Positions 36,497-45,850 are shown, counted from the first letter of the stretch. The stretch is 54,407 bases of DNA from Herbaspirillum frisingense (GCA_009914615.1 WNDX01000009.1:1-54407), one strand, 5' to 3'. Numbers and translations are program-made. The notes: a model not told the origin generated them from the sequence alone.

Positions 36497-38119
36497 ATGA
36501 CCACTACCGTCGATCACGCACCTGATCATTCCCACGATCACGCGCATGGCCACGATCATTCGCATGACCACGGCCACGACCATCCGCACGGCTGGCGCCG
36601 CTGGCTGTTCGCCACCAACCACAAGGACATCGGCACGCTGTACCTGTGGTTCTCGTTCACCATGCTGCTCTCGGGCGGCGTCCTGGCGCTGCTGATCCGC
36701 GCCGAGCTGTTCCATCCGGGCCTGCAGTTCTTCAAGCCGGAATTCTTCAACCAGCTGACCACCATGCACGGCCTGGTGATGGTGTTCGGCGCGATCATGC
36801 CGGCCTTCGTCGGCTTCGCCAACTGGATGATCCCGCTGCAGATCGGCGCCTCCGACATGGCGTTCGCGCGCATGAACAACTTCTCGTTCTGGCTGCTGCC
36901 GCCGGCGGCGCTGCTGCTGGCCGGCTCCTTCCTGGTGCCGGGCGGCGCGACCGCCGCCGGCTGGACGCTGTACGCGCCGCTGTCCACCCAGATGGGCCCG
37001 GGCATGGACATGGGCATCTTCGCCATGCACATCATGGGCGCGTCCTCGATCATGGGTTCGATCAACATCATCGTCACCATCCTCAACATGCGCGCGCCCG
37101 GCATGACGCTGATGAAGATGCCGATGTTCTGCTGGACCTGGCTGATCACCGCCTACCTGCTGATCGCCGTGATGCCGGTGCTGGCCGGCGCCATCACCAT
37201 GACGCTGACCGACCGCCACTTCGGCACCTCCTTCTTCAACGCGGCCGGCGGCGGTGACCCGGTGATGTATCAGCACATCTTCTGGTTCTTTGGCCACCCC
37301 GAGGTCTACATCATGATCCTGCCGGCCTTCGGCATCGTGTCGCAGATCATCCCGGCCTTCGCGCGCAAGCCGCTGTTCGGCTACGCCTCGATGGTGTACG
37401 CCACCGCGTCCATCGCGATCCTGTCGTTCATCGTCTGGGCGCACCACATGTTCACCACCGGCATGCCGGTGACGGCGCAGCTGTTCTTCATGTACGCCAC
37501 CATGCTCATCGCGGTGCCGACCGGCGTGAAGATCTTCAACTGGATCGCCACCATGTGGCGCGGTTCGATGACCTTCGAAACCCCGATGCTGTTCTCGGTG
37601 GGCTTCATCTTCGTGTTCACCATGGGCGGCTTCACCGGCCTGATCCTGGCGGTCACGCCGATCGACATCCAGATGCAGGATACCTACTACGTGGTGGCCC
37701 ACTTCCACTACGTGCTGGTGGCCGGTTCGCTGTTCGCGCTGTTTGCCGGCTACTACTACTGGGGCCCGAAGTGGACCGGCTACATGTACAACGAATGGCG
37801 CGGCAAGTTCCACTTCTGGGCGTCGTTGATCACCTTCAACGTGACCTTCTTCCCGATGCACTTCCTGGGCCTGGCCGGCATGCCGCGCCGCTATGCGGAC
37901 TACCCGGCGCAGTTCACCGATTTCAATATGATCGCCTCCATCGGCGCCTTCGGCTTCGGCTTGTCGCAGGTGTATTTCCTGTTCTTCGTCGTGATCCCCT
38001 CGATCAAGGGCGGCAAGAAGGCGGAAGCCAAGCCCTGGGACGGCGCGGAAGGCCTGGAATGGACCGTACCCAGCCCGGCGCCTTTCCACACCTTCGAAGA
38101 ACCGCCGGTGGTGAAGTGA
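36497..38119 (+). CDS. ctaD: Cytochrome c oxidase subunit I with His-rich N-terminus
   Basis: This is the catalytic subunit holding heme a, heme a3 and CuB, where O2 is reduced. The 540-aa protein has about twelve membrane segments and the standard motifs: TMHGLVMVFG (heme a ligand), WFFGHPEVYIMILP (CuB His, cross-linked Tyr), WAHHMFTTG (CuB His pair) and YYVVAHFHYVL (heme ligands). The first 31 residues contain 12 His, mostly as alternating His-Asp/His-Gly pairs, which is far from the family norm and looks like a metal-binding tail. It follows ctaC by 18 bases. Confidence 0.96.
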   Translation: MTTTVDHAPDHSHDHAHGHDHSHDHGHDHPHGWRRWLFATNHKDIGTLYLWFSFTMLLSGGVLALLIRAELFHPGLQFFKPEFFNQLTTMHGLVMVFGAIMPAFVGFANWMIPLQIGASDMAFARMNNFSFWLLPPAALLLAGSFLVPGGATAAGWTLYAPLSTQMGPGMDMGIFAMHIMGASSIMGSINIIVTILNMRAPGMTLMKMPMFCWTWLITAYLLIAVMPVLAGAITMTLTDRHFGTSFFNAAGGGDPVMYQHIFWFFGHPEVYIMILPAFGIVSQIIPAFARKPLFGYASMVYATASIAILSFIVWAHHMFTTGMPVTAQLFFMYATMLIAVPTGVKIFNWIATMWRGSMTFETPMLFSVGFIFVFTMGGFTGLILAVTPIDIQMQDTYYVVAHFHYVLVAGSLFALFAGYYYWGPKWTGYMYNEWRGKFHFWASLITFNVTFFPMHFLGLAGMPRRYADYPAQFTDFNMIASIGAFGFGLSQVYFLFFVVIPSIKGGKKAEAKPWDGAEGLEWTVPSPAPFHTFEEPPVVK

Positions 38120-38189
38120 TCGCCTGAGCAAGCAATGAACCCGCCGGCGGCAGCGCCAGTCGTTGTCGCCGGCCCACACGGATCGCCTC

Positions 38190-38300
38190 ATGTCTGAACG
38201 CAAGAAACCGAACAATCTCCGCACCGGCCTGTTGCTGGGGCTGGTGGCGCTGGCCTTCTTCGTCGGCATCTTCATCAACCGCATCTGGTTCGCCACATGA
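38190..38300 (+). CDS. Small membrane protein, cytochrome oxidase small assembly protein type
   Basis: A 36-residue protein starts MSERKKPNNLRTG and has one membrane segment (about residues 13-30), ending IFINRIWFAT. Its stop overlaps the ctaG ATG by 4 bases (ATGA), so it is part of the operon. Small proteins of this shape are known in this position, between ctaD and ctaG in beta-proteobacteria, and are annotated as cytochrome oxidase small assembly proteins. The role is inferred from position only. It is too short for usual gene finders and easily missed. Confidence 0.75.
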   Translation: MSERKKPNNLRTGLLLGLVALAFFVGIFINRIWFAT

Positions 38301-38863
38301 GCGACACCGATCCGCGCGAACAGGAGGGCCGCGGCTTGAACCGCGTGATGCTGCGCAAGCTGCTGGTGGTGGCGGTGCTGATGTTCGGCTTCGGCTATGC
38401 GCTGATCCCGGTGTATCGCAAGATCTGCGAGGTGACGGGCGTGAACTTCCTCACGCCCAAGGATGCGACAGTGGAGGCGCCGGCCAATACCCAGGTGGAC
38501 AAGTCGCGCGTGGTCACCATCGAGTTCGACGGCAATGCGCAGGGGCCGTGGCGTTTCCGCCCGACGGTCAGCAGCATGAAGGTGCACCCGGGCGAGATGA
38601 CCCAGGTCACGTATGAGGTGGTGAATACCCAGGCGCGCAACGTCGATGCGCAGGCGATTCCCAGCTATGCGCCGCAGCAGTCGGCGGCCTTCTTCAAGAA
38701 GGTGGAGTGCTTCTGCTTCACGCAGCAGACGCTGGGGCCGAATGAAGCCAAGCAGATGCCGGTGGTGTTCTACATCGATCCGAACCTGCCGAAGGAGGTC
38801 ACTACCATCACGCTGTCGTACACCTTCTTCGAGATCGGCGGCAAGGACAAGAAGGCCGGCTGA
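38297..38863 (+). CDS. ctaG: Cytochrome c oxidase assembly protein CtaG (Cox11)
   Basis: CtaG/Cox11 delivers copper to the CuB site of subunit I. The 188-aa protein has one N-terminal membrane segment (about residues 15-34). The periplasmic immunoglobulin-like domain has the copper-binding CFCF motif (VECFCFTQQTL, near residue 138), preceded by YAPQQSAAFFKK and followed by the conserved MPVVFYIDPNLP. It overlaps the small gene before it by 4 bases. Confidence 0.95.
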   Translation: MSDTDPREQEGRGLNRVMLRKLLVVAVLMFGFGYALIPVYRKICEVTGVNFLTPKDATVEAPANTQVDKSRVVTIEFDGNAQGPWRFRPTVSSMKVHPGEMTQVTYEVVNTQARNVDAQAIPSYAPQQSAAFFKKVECFCFTQQTLGPNEAKQMPVVFYIDPNLPKEVTTITLSYTFFEIGGKDKKAG

Positions 38864-38895
38864 ACGCGCCGGCGATGATGGGCGAAGGAGGAGCT

Positions 38896-39126
38896 TTGAC
38901 CGAAGACCTGAAGCAGGCCTCGCAGCGCAAGGCCTCGTTCGGCGCGACGATGAAGGCGGTGTTCTGGTCTTTCTTCGGCGTGCGCAAGCGCAAGGATTAT
39001 GAATCGGACGCGGCCAGGCTCAATCCGGTCCACGTGATCATCGCCGGCGTGATCGGCGCGGCGATCTTCGTGGCGATCCTGGTGACCATCGTCAGGCTGG
39101 TGGTGGCCAGCGCGGCCGGCGGCTGA
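38896..39126 (+). CDS. DUF2970 domain small membrane protein
   Basis: Function unknown; DUF2970 genes are typical of this position in beta-proteobacterial oxidase clusters. The protein is 76 aa if started at TTG 38896, which follows AGGAGG by 4-5 bases. The ATG at 38875 is in frame but lies upstream of that site, making the site part of the coding region, so I prefer TTG. It contains TMKAVFWSFFGVRKRKDYESD (the family pattern) and a C-terminal membrane segment (about residues 48-70). Confidence 0.78.
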   Translation: MTEDLKQASQRKASFGATMKAVFWSFFGVRKRKDYESDAARLNPVHVIIAGVIGAAIFVAILVTIVRLVVASAAGG

Positions 39127-39202
39127 CGCCGGAACAGGATGCATCGACGGCAATAAAAAACAGGGCAGCAACCAACACTGGATTTCGTATCGGGAGATGG
39201 AA

Positions 39203-40063
39203 ATGAGTTCTCAGCAAGCCAAGGCGCCGCATTACTTCGTACCGGGACCGTCGCGCTGGCCGATGATGGCGGGCATATCGATGCTCATCACCATGATCGG
39301 CGCATCGGCCTGGGTCAACGGCGCGTCGTGGGCGCCCTACGTCAACCTCTTCGGCATCCTGATGGTGCTGGTGGTGCTGTACTACTGGTTCGGCGACGCC
39401 ATCCGCGAGTCGGAGTCCGGTCTCTACGGCGAGCGCATCGACCTGTCCTATCGCTGGAGCATGAGCTGGTTCATCTTCTCGGAGGTGATGTTCTTCGCGG
39501 CCTTCTTCGGGGCGCTGTTCTATGCGCGCAGCATCACCATGCCATGGCTGGCCGACTTCGACCACAAGGTGATCTGGCCCGACTTCTCCGGGCACTGGGG
39601 CAATGTCGGCCCGGCCGGCACGGTGGAAAGCTTCAACACCATGGGGCCGTTCCCGATCCCGACCATCAACACGCTGCTGCTGTTGACCTCGGGCGTGACG
39701 CTGACCATTTCGCACCATGCGTTGCGCGCCGGCCATCGCGCGCAGACCGCGGTGTGGCTGTTCCTGACCATCCTGCTGGGCGCGGTGTTCATGGGCTTCC
39801 AGGCTTACGAATACATCCACGCCTATACCGAGCTGAATCTGAAGCTGACCTCGGGCATCTATGGTTCGACCTTCTTCATGCTGACCGGCTTCCACGGCTT
39901 CCACGTGACCATGGGTGCGATCATGCTGTCGGTGGTGCTGTACCGGGTGCTGCGCGGCCACTTCACTCCCACGCATCACTTCGCCTTCGAAGGAGCGGCC
40001 TGGTACTGGCACTTCGTGGACGTGGTGTGGCTGGGCTTGTACGTGGTGGTGTACTGGCTGTAA
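39203..40063 (+). CDS. ctaE: Cytochrome c oxidase subunit III
   Basis: Subunit III stabilises the oxidase core and supports proton uptake. The 286-aa protein has seven membrane segments and the expected motifs: SWFIFSEVMFFAAFFGALF, HHALRAGHRAQTA, GSTFFMLTGFHGFHV and AWYWHFVDVVWL. I prefer ATG 39203 because GGGAG lies 7 bases before it; ATG 39197, two codons earlier, is too close to that site. A terminator follows, after which the strand changes. Confidence 0.95.
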   Translation: MSSQQAKAPHYFVPGPSRWPMMAGISMLITMIGASAWVNGASWAPYVNLFGILMVLVVLYYWFGDAIRESESGLYGERIDLSYRWSMSWFIFSEVMFFAAFFGALFYARSITMPWLADFDHKVIWPDFSGHWGNVGPAGTVESFNTMGPFPIPTINTLLLLTSGVTLTISHHALRAGHRAQTAVWLFLTILLGAVFMGFQAYEYIHAYTELNLKLTSGIYGSTFFMLTGFHGFHVTMGAIMLSVVLYRVLRGHFTPTHHFAFEGAAWYWHFVDVVWLGLYVVVYWL

Positions 40064-40092
40064 GCGCGGCCGGCATTGCTGCGCAGATCCGC

Positions 40093-40121
40093 AAAAAAGC
40101 CGCACCCTGGTGCGGCTTTTT
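40093..40121. terminator. Bidirectional terminator between ctaE and the DUF2909 gene
   Basis: GCCGCACC and GGTGCGGC arms are flanked by A6 and T5 runs and lie between the converging genes. Confidence 0.88.
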
Positions 40122-40157
40122 CTTGCGCTCATGCGCTCATGCGAGCGGCGAGTCGGG

Positions 40158-40358
40158 TCAGCGTATCCCGGTCGGCTGTATCCAGCCCAGCTTGTAGCTC
40201 AGCAGGATCAGCAGGAACAGCGCCACCGAGAAGCCCACGCGCAGGGTCAACGCCTGCACCGTGCGGTTGCTCTTGCCCTTGTCGCGCATCAGGAAGATCA
40301 GCGCGGAAGCGAGGCTGGCGAGGATGAGAATGAAGGCGATCGCGACGACGATTTTCAT
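40158..40358 (-). CDS. DUF2909 twin transmembrane protein
   Basis: Function unknown. A 66-aa protein has two membrane segments (about residues 4-23 and 42-58) joined by a short basic loop (MRDKGKSNRTVQALTLRV). The family pattern LTLRVGFSVALF is present. Within the oxidase cluster it is the only reverse-strand gene, between ctaE and surf1, as often seen in Burkholderiales. Confidence 0.8.
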   Translation of the reverse strand: MKIVVAIAFILILASLASALIFLMRDKGKSNRTVQALTLRVGFSVALFLLILLSYKLGWIQPTGIR

Positions 40359-40458
40359 ACGGGTAAAATCCCTGTGTCTCCTGCCGTGCCGATGACATGG
40401 CTTGCAGCGTGCGGCTGTTGAACATATTGTTTATCCATTGTAATGCGCTAGGGCCTGA

Positions 40459-41184
40459 ATGCCGATCCGATTTCGATTTCGCTGGATTCCGATGTGCGCC
40501 ACCATGGCGGTCGCCGCCGCCGGCGTCATCCTGGGACAGTGGCAGACGCATCGTGCCGAGGAGAAGCTGGGCATCCAGCACCGCATGGAGGCGCGCGCCA
40601 AGGAACAGCCGCTGCAGGTGCTGCCCGCGGGCGCCGATGACCAAGAGTTCCGCCACGTGCTGCTGGAGGGCGAGTTCCTGCCGCAGTGGACGCTCTACCT
40701 GGAGAATCGCCCGCACCAGGGCGCCGTCGGCTTCCATGTGCTGACCGCGTTTAAAATAGCGGGCGCGCAGCAGGTGGTGATGGTCGCGCGCGGCTGGGCG
40801 CCGCGCGATGCGGCGGATCGCACGAAAGTGCCGCAACCACCGCTGCCGCCGGGTATCGTGCGCATCGATGGCGTGCTGCGCCGCGATGCCGGCCACGTGC
40901 TGCAACTGGGCCAGGCCGATGCGCCCCGGCGCGGCGCGATCCTGCAGAACCTCGACCTTGCCGCGCTGGCCGCGGCCAGCGGTTTGCCGCTGGCGCCCTA
41001 CGTGGTGGAGCTGCGCGCGGCGCCGTCCGGCATGGACGACGGCCTGGCGCGCGACTGGCCGGCGCCGTCGCTGGGCATCGACCGCCATCGCGGCTATGCG
41101 GTCCAGTGGTATGCGATGGCGGCGATGGCGGTCGTATTTTTCCTTGTCACGGGATTCAGACGTGGACGCAATGACAAAACCTGA
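40459..41184 (+). CDS. SURF1-family protein
   Basis: SURF1 helps insert heme a into oxidase subunit I. The 241-aa protein has the family topology: membrane segments at both ends (about residues 9-26 and 212-231) with a periplasmic middle. It carries GQWQTHRAEEK near residue 26, LENRPHQGAVGFHVLTAF near 80 and VARGWAPRD near 110, which match the usual NR and GW blocks. The 3' end overlaps the next gene by 14 bases. Confidence 0.9.
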   Translation: MPIRFRFRWIPMCATMAVAAAGVILGQWQTHRAEEKLGIQHRMEARAKEQPLQVLPAGADDQEFRHVLLEGEFLPQWTLYLENRPHQGAVGFHVLTAFKIAGAQQVVMVARGWAPRDAADRTKVPQPPLPPGIVRIDGVLRRDAGHVLQLGQADAPRRGAILQNLDLAALAAASGLPLAPYVVELRAAPSGMDDGLARDWPAPSLGIDRHRGYAVQWYAMAAMAVVFFLVTGFRRGRNDKT

Positions 41185-41812
41185 TGCAGGCGGCTTGGCC
41201 GCCAATGCCGAGAGCAATGCCATCGCCGAAAAGAAGCGGCGCCGGCTCGGCCGCTGGAAGATGCTGGCGGTGGTGGCGGTGTGCGCGGCGCCGATGATCG
41301 CCTCGTATTTCACCTACTACGTGATCAAGCCGGAGAGCCGCAACAACTATGGCGCCCTGATCGATCCGCGCCAGTATCCCATCCCCGACCTGGGCAGCAG
41401 CGCGCTCGACGGCGGCAAGGCGGGGCTGGAGGATTACAAGGGCAAGTGGATCATGTTGCAGGTGGATCGCGGCAACTGTGCCGAGGCCTGCCGCAACAAA
41501 CTGTTCACCATGCGCCAGTTGCGGCTGATGCAAGGTAAGGAGATGGAACGCATCGAGCGCGTCTGGCTGGTGACCGACAAGGAGCCCGTCGAGACCATGC
41601 TGATCCGCGAGTACGACGGCACCGACATGCTGCGCGTCGATGCCGCCCGCCTCAAGGCCTGGTTGCCGGTGGAGCAGGGCACCTCGGTGGAGGATCATCT
41701 CTACCTGATCGATCCGCTGGGCAATTTGATGATGCGCTTCCCCAAGGATCCCGATCCGGGCAAGATGAAGAAGGACATTTCCAAGCTGCTGCGCGCCTCG
41801 GCCATCGGCTGA
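41171..41812 (+). CDS. Sco-like thioredoxin-fold protein of the oxidase cluster
   Basis: A 213-aa protein with one membrane segment (about residues 35-55) and a periplasmic thioredoxin-like domain. It has a Sco-type Cys pair C-x3-C (Cys103, Cys107 in GNCAEACR) and a later DHLYLIDPLGNLMMRF stretch, where Sco proteins have their third copper ligand, a His. Members of this group are often annotated only as cytochrome oxidase-related proteins. A copper or thiol role at the CuA site is inferred. Start ATG 41171 overlaps surf1; a GTG 9 bases earlier is an alternative. Confidence 0.75.
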   Translation: MTKPDAGGLAANAESNAIAEKKRRRLGRWKMLAVVAVCAAPMIASYFTYYVIKPESRNNYGALIDPRQYPIPDLGSSALDGGKAGLEDYKGKWIMLQVDRGNCAEACRNKLFTMRQLRLMQGKEMERIERVWLVTDKEPVETMLIREYDGTDMLRVDAARLKAWLPVEQGTSVEDHLYLIDPLGNLMMRFPKDPDPGKMKKDISKLLRASAIG

Positions 41813-41840
41813 GCGGGCGGCGGCGCACGTTTGAACCAAG

Positions 41841-42974
41841 ATGAATGCAATAACGCTGATTGAACTGGGCCTGACCGGCCTGCTGGTGGCGCTGATCCCG
41901 CTGTATTTCGTCTGGCGGGCCAAGGGCTTTGACAACAAGTACCGCAAGCTGGCGGGGGTGACGATGTTCTTCACCTTCGACCTGATCATGTTCGGCGCTT
42001 TCACGCGGCTGACGGACTCCGGCCTCGGCTGTCCGGACTGGCCGGGCTGCTACGATCGCTCCAATCCGCTGTTGGCGCACGAGCACATCAGCGCGGCGCA
42101 GCAAGCCATGCCAACCGGACCGGTGACCTGGGGCAAGGCGTGGATCGAGATGACGCACCGTTATTTCGCCATGGCGGTCGGGGTGCTGATCATCGCGCTG
42201 CTGGTGCTGGCCTGGCGGCGCTGGATCAGGTCCGGCAAGACCGAGCGGCAATACCGCCCGTGGTTCGCCAGCGCCTTGCTGGGCTTCGTCTGCCTGCAAG
42301 GCGCCTTCGGCGCCTGGACCGTGACCATGAAGCTGCAGCCGGTCATCGTGACCATCCACCTGTTGCTGGGACTGACGCTGCTGGCCATGCTGGCCTGGCT
42401 CTATGCGCGCCATAACGACCACCTGCCGCTCACGCCCATGGGCCGGGCGCTGGCCTGGCCGGCCACGCTAGGGCTGGCGCTCCTGACGCTGCAGATCGCC
42501 CTGGGCGGCTGGGTCAGCACCAATTACGCGGCGCTGGCTTGCAGCGATTTCCCACTGTGTAATGGCAAGCTGCTGCCGGATATGGATTTCGAGCACGGCT
42601 TCACCTTATGGCGGCACCTGGGCATGACCGCCGCCGGCGACTTCTTGCCGTTCCAGGCGCTGACCGCGATCCACTGGGTGCACCGCAGCTTTGCCTTTGT
42701 CGTGATCTTGTATGTTGTATGGCTGGCACACAAGGCGCTGCGCGTCGAAGGGCTGCGCAAGACCGGCCGCTGGCTCTTGATCGTCGTGGCTTTGCAGCTC
42801 TGTACCGGTCTGGCGACCATCTATCTGAACTGGCCGCTGGCGATTGCCGTGATGCACAACGGCGGGGCGGCGCTGCTGGTCCTGTTGCTGGTCATGTTAA
42901 ACTACAAGACTCGTTACGCACCCTCAGGCATTGCCAGCGCTGCTCCACAAGCCATCGCCGTGCCCGTCATCTGA
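41841..42974 (+). CDS. ctaA: Heme A synthase (CtaA/COX15)
   Basis: This enzyme oxidises the C8 methyl of heme O to a formyl group, giving heme A. The 377-aa protein has about eight membrane segments in two similar halves. The conserved sequences are [17 protein letters not shown] near residue 55, [12 protein letters not shown] near 103, [14 protein letters not shown] near 172 and [15 protein letters not shown] near 275, carrying the heme-ligand His residues. Two Cys in each half fit the type with conserved Cys pairs (CSDFPLCNG). Its stop lies one base before ctaB. Confidence 0.93.
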   Translation: MNAITLIELGLTGLLVALIPLYFVWRAKGFDNKYRKLAGVTMFFTFDLIMFGAFTRLTDSGLGCPDWPGCYDRSNPLLAHEHISAAQQAMPTGPVTWGKAWIEMTHRYFAMAVGVLIIALLVLAWRRWIRSGKTERQYRPWFASALLGFVCLQGAFGAWTVTMKLQPVIVTIHLLLGLTLLAMLAWLYARHNDHLPLTPMGRALAWPATLGLALLTLQIALGGWVSTNYAALACSDFPLCNGKLLPDMDFEHGFTLWRHLGMTAAGDFLPFQALTAIHWVHRSFAFVVILYVVWLAHKALRVEGLRKTGRWLLIVVALQLCTGLATIYLNWPLAIAVMHNGGAALLVLLLVMLNYKTRYAPSGIASAAPQAIAVPVI

Positions 42975-42975
42975 C

Positions 42976-43869
42976 ATGACCACACTGACCGCCCAACCCA
43001 ACCGCATCGCCCAGTACTGGGCACTGACCAAGCCGCGCGTGACGCAGCTGGCGGTGTTCTGCGCCGTGATCGGCATGTTCCTGTCCACGCCGGAGCTGCC
43101 GGACTGGCACAAGGTGCTGTTCGGCACGCTGGGCATCTGGTTGCTGGCCGGGGCGGCGTTCGCGATCAATTGCCTGGTCGAACGCGAGATCGATTCGCGC
43201 ATGGCCCGCACCGCCCGCCGCCCGTTGGCGCGCGGCGAGATCACCGTGCCGCAGACGCTGGTGTTCTCCGGCGTGATCGGCGGCCTGGGGATGTGGATCC
43301 TCTACACCCTGGTCAATCCGCTGACCATGTGGCTGACCTTCGCCACCTTCGTCGGCTACGCCATCATCTACACCATCATCCTCAAGCCGGCGACGCCGCA
43401 GAACATCGTCATCGGCGGCCTGGCCGGCGCGATGCCGCCGGCACTGGGCTGGGCGGCGATCGCCAACGACGTGCCGATGCAAGCCTGGGTGCTGGTGATG
43501 ATCATCTTCATCTGGACCCCGCCGCACTTCTGGGCGCTGGCCATGTATCGCCGCGACGACTACGCCAAGTCCGGCCTGCCGATGCTGCCCATCACGCACG
43601 GCATGGACGTGACCAAGTTCCACATCCTGATGTATACGATCGCGCTGCTGGCCGTGAGCATGCTGCCGTTCGCCATCGGCATGAGCGGCCTGATCTACCT
43701 GGGCACAGCCATCGTGCTGGGCGCGATCTTCTTCTGGTATTCTTGGCAGATCTACCGTCACTACACCGATCTGATCGCGCGCAAGGCCTTTGCCTACTCG
43801 ATCGTCTATCTGTCCATCCTGTATGCGGTGCTGCTGGTGGATCACTATTTCCTCTTCCGTACGTTCTGA
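42976..43869 (+). CDS. ctaB: Protoheme IX farnesyltransferase (heme O synthase)
   Basis: CtaB attaches farnesyl to heme B to make heme O, the substrate of CtaA. The 297-aa UbiA-family protein has about eight to nine membrane segments. Its prenyl-diphosphate/metal motif is [20 protein letters not shown] near residue 72, and the second loop is [22 protein letters not shown] near 180. The start ATG 42976 lies one base after the ctaA stop, and the conserved [11 protein letters not shown] follows. Sco lies 4 bases downstream, so ctaA-ctaB-sco are one transcription unit. Confidence 0.95.
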   Translation: MTTLTAQPNRIAQYWALTKPRVTQLAVFCAVIGMFLSTPELPDWHKVLFGTLGIWLLAGAAFAINCLVEREIDSRMARTARRPLARGEITVPQTLVFSGVIGGLGMWILYTLVNPLTMWLTFATFVGYAIIYTIILKPATPQNIVIGGLAGAMPPALGWAAIANDVPMQAWVLVMIIFIWTPPHFWALAMYRRDDYAKSGLPMLPITHGMDVTKFHILMYTIALLAVSMLPFAIGMSGLIYLGTAIVLGAIFFWYSWQIYRHYTDLIARKAFAYSIVYLSILYAVLLVDHYFLFRTF

Positions 43870-43873
43870 TCCG

Positions 43874-44464
43874 ATGAAGCGATTCCTTTCGACGCTGCTG
43901 CTGGCAGGCTGTGCAGCGCTGCTGGCGGCCTGCGGTCCGTCCAAGCCGGAACTGAAGTTCAACAACACCGACGTCACCGGCCTGGATTACGCCAAGGATT
44001 TCGCGCTCACCGACCACACCGGCAAGCCGCGCACCCTGGCCGACTTCAAGGGCAAGGTGGTGGTGATGTTCTTCGGCTATACCCAATGCCCGGACGTGTG
44101 CCCGACCACCATGGTGGAAATGGCCAACGTGATGAAGGAACTGGGGCCGGATGCGGACAAGGTGCAGGTGCTGTTCGTGACCGTCGATCCGGACCGGGAT
44201 ACACAGGAAATCCTGTCGCAATACGTGCCGGCTTTCGACAAGCGCTTCCTCGGCCTGCGCGGCGACGCGGCCCAGACCGAGAAGGTGGCCAAGGAATTCA
44301 AGGTGTTCTACCAGAAGGTGCCGGGCAAGCAGCCGGGCAGCTATACGATGGATCACACCGCCGGCAGCTATGTCTTCGACCCGCAAGGCCACATCCGCCT
44401 GTTCGTCAAGCATGGCCAGGGGCCGCAGACGCTGGCGCATGACATCAAGTTGCTGCTGTCCTGA
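43874..44464 (+). CDS. SCO family copper-binding lipoprotein
   Basis: Sco proteins metallate or reduce the CuA site of subunit II. The 196-aa protein has a lipoprotein signal (LLAAC-G, Cys20 region). It has the copper ligands Cys72 and Cys76 in CPDVCP within FFGYTQCPDVCPTTM. VTVDPDRDTQEIL follows, then DHTAGSYVFDPQG, which carries the conserved His. It is the last gene of the oxidase cluster and ends 44 bases before a strong terminator shared with rpoH. Confidence 0.94.
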   Translation: MKRFLSTLLLAGCAALLAACGPSKPELKFNNTDVTGLDYAKDFALTDHTGKPRTLADFKGKVVVMFFGYTQCPDVCPTTMVEMANVMKELGPDADKVQVLFVTVDPDRDTQEILSQYVPAFDKRFLGLRGDAAQTEKVAKEFKVFYQKVPGKQPGSYTMDHTAGSYVFDPQGHIRLFVKHGQGPQTLAHDIKLLLS

Positions 44465-44507
44465 GCGGATCGGGTCCCACGGCTGTTCCGCAACGTCCAC
44501 CGGCAAG

Positions 44508-44535
44508 AAAAAAGGCACCCGAGGGTGCCTTTTTC
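44508..44535. terminator. Bidirectional terminator between sco and rpoH
   Basis: GGCACCC and GGGTGCC arms are flanked by A6 and T5, midway between the two converging genes. Confidence 0.9.
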
Positions 44536-44578
44536 ATTTGCCGGTACCGTCTCCGGCGTCCGGCCTGAGCCGGGAAGA

Positions 44579-45478
<900 letters not shown>

Positions 45479-45578
45479 TGATTCTCCTTGTTTCCTTGCG
45501 GAAGCGACGTATAGACGGCGTAGGTAGCGCAGCGGCGCTTTGTGGCGCTGCGTTAAAACTGGAGCATTTCGATAAGGT

Positions 45579-45608
45579 ATTCTAGCACTCGTCATTTGAG
45601 AGTGCTAA
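45579..45608 (-). promoter_or_regulatory. sigma70-type promoter of rpoH overlapped by CIRCE
   Basis: Reverse-strand TTAGCA (45603-45608) and TAGAAT (45579-45584) lie 18 bases apart; each matches at least 4 of 6. The -35 is the outer half of the CIRCE element and the -10 overlaps its inner end. Confidence 0.55.
45582..45608 (-). promoter_or_regulatory. CIRCE element (HrcA operator) upstream of rpoH
   Basis: The half-sites TTAGCACTC and GAGTGCTAG (reverse strand) are separated by 9 bases. The CIRCE consensus is TTAGCACTC-N9-GAGTGCTAA, so 17 of 18 fixed positions match. HrcA bound here would cover both promoter boxes. The element lies about 105 bases upstream of the rpoH ATG. Confidence 0.85.
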
Positions 45609-45681
45609 TTGCATGTTTGGAAGACCCCGATAGAACTGCTCTATTGCAATTCTGATAATCATTGCTTTCGTCCCTACCATC

Positions 45682-45709
45682 TTAGAAGGATTTCGGGGGG
45701 CAAAGTTGC
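45682..45709 (-). promoter_or_regulatory. sigmaE (RpoE)-type promoter candidate of rpoH
   Basis: Reverse-strand GCAACTT (45703-45709) and TCTAA (45682-45686) are separated by 16 bases. The E. coli sigmaE pattern is GGAACTT-N16-TCTGA/TCTAA, and E. coli rpoH has such a promoter. The leader would be about 200 bases. Confidence 0.5.
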
Positions 45710-45818
45710 GATGCGGGTCAAAAAGGAAGTCAAAAACCTGTAACAATTTTTGCAGCGCGGGAGCGAAACAGATAGCGGCAGTTTCGCTATTTTCAAGAGA
45801 GCACAGCAAGAAAAGCGA

Positions 45819-45850
45819 AACGGCCACCGGATGCGCATGCGGCGGCCGTT
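45819..45850 (-). terminator. Terminator of the ftsY-ftsEX operon
   Basis: AACGGCC and GGCCGTT arms (7 bp, loop 18 with its own short pairing) are followed on the reverse strand by TCGCTTTTC. It lies 22 bases after the ftsX stop. Confidence 0.6.

Noticed and set aside
35198-38587. Open frame of 1129 codons on the reverse strand across ctaC, ctaD and ctaG
   Set aside because: It is the mirror of strongly conserved oxidase genes; its His/Arg/Asp-rich sequence matches no family.
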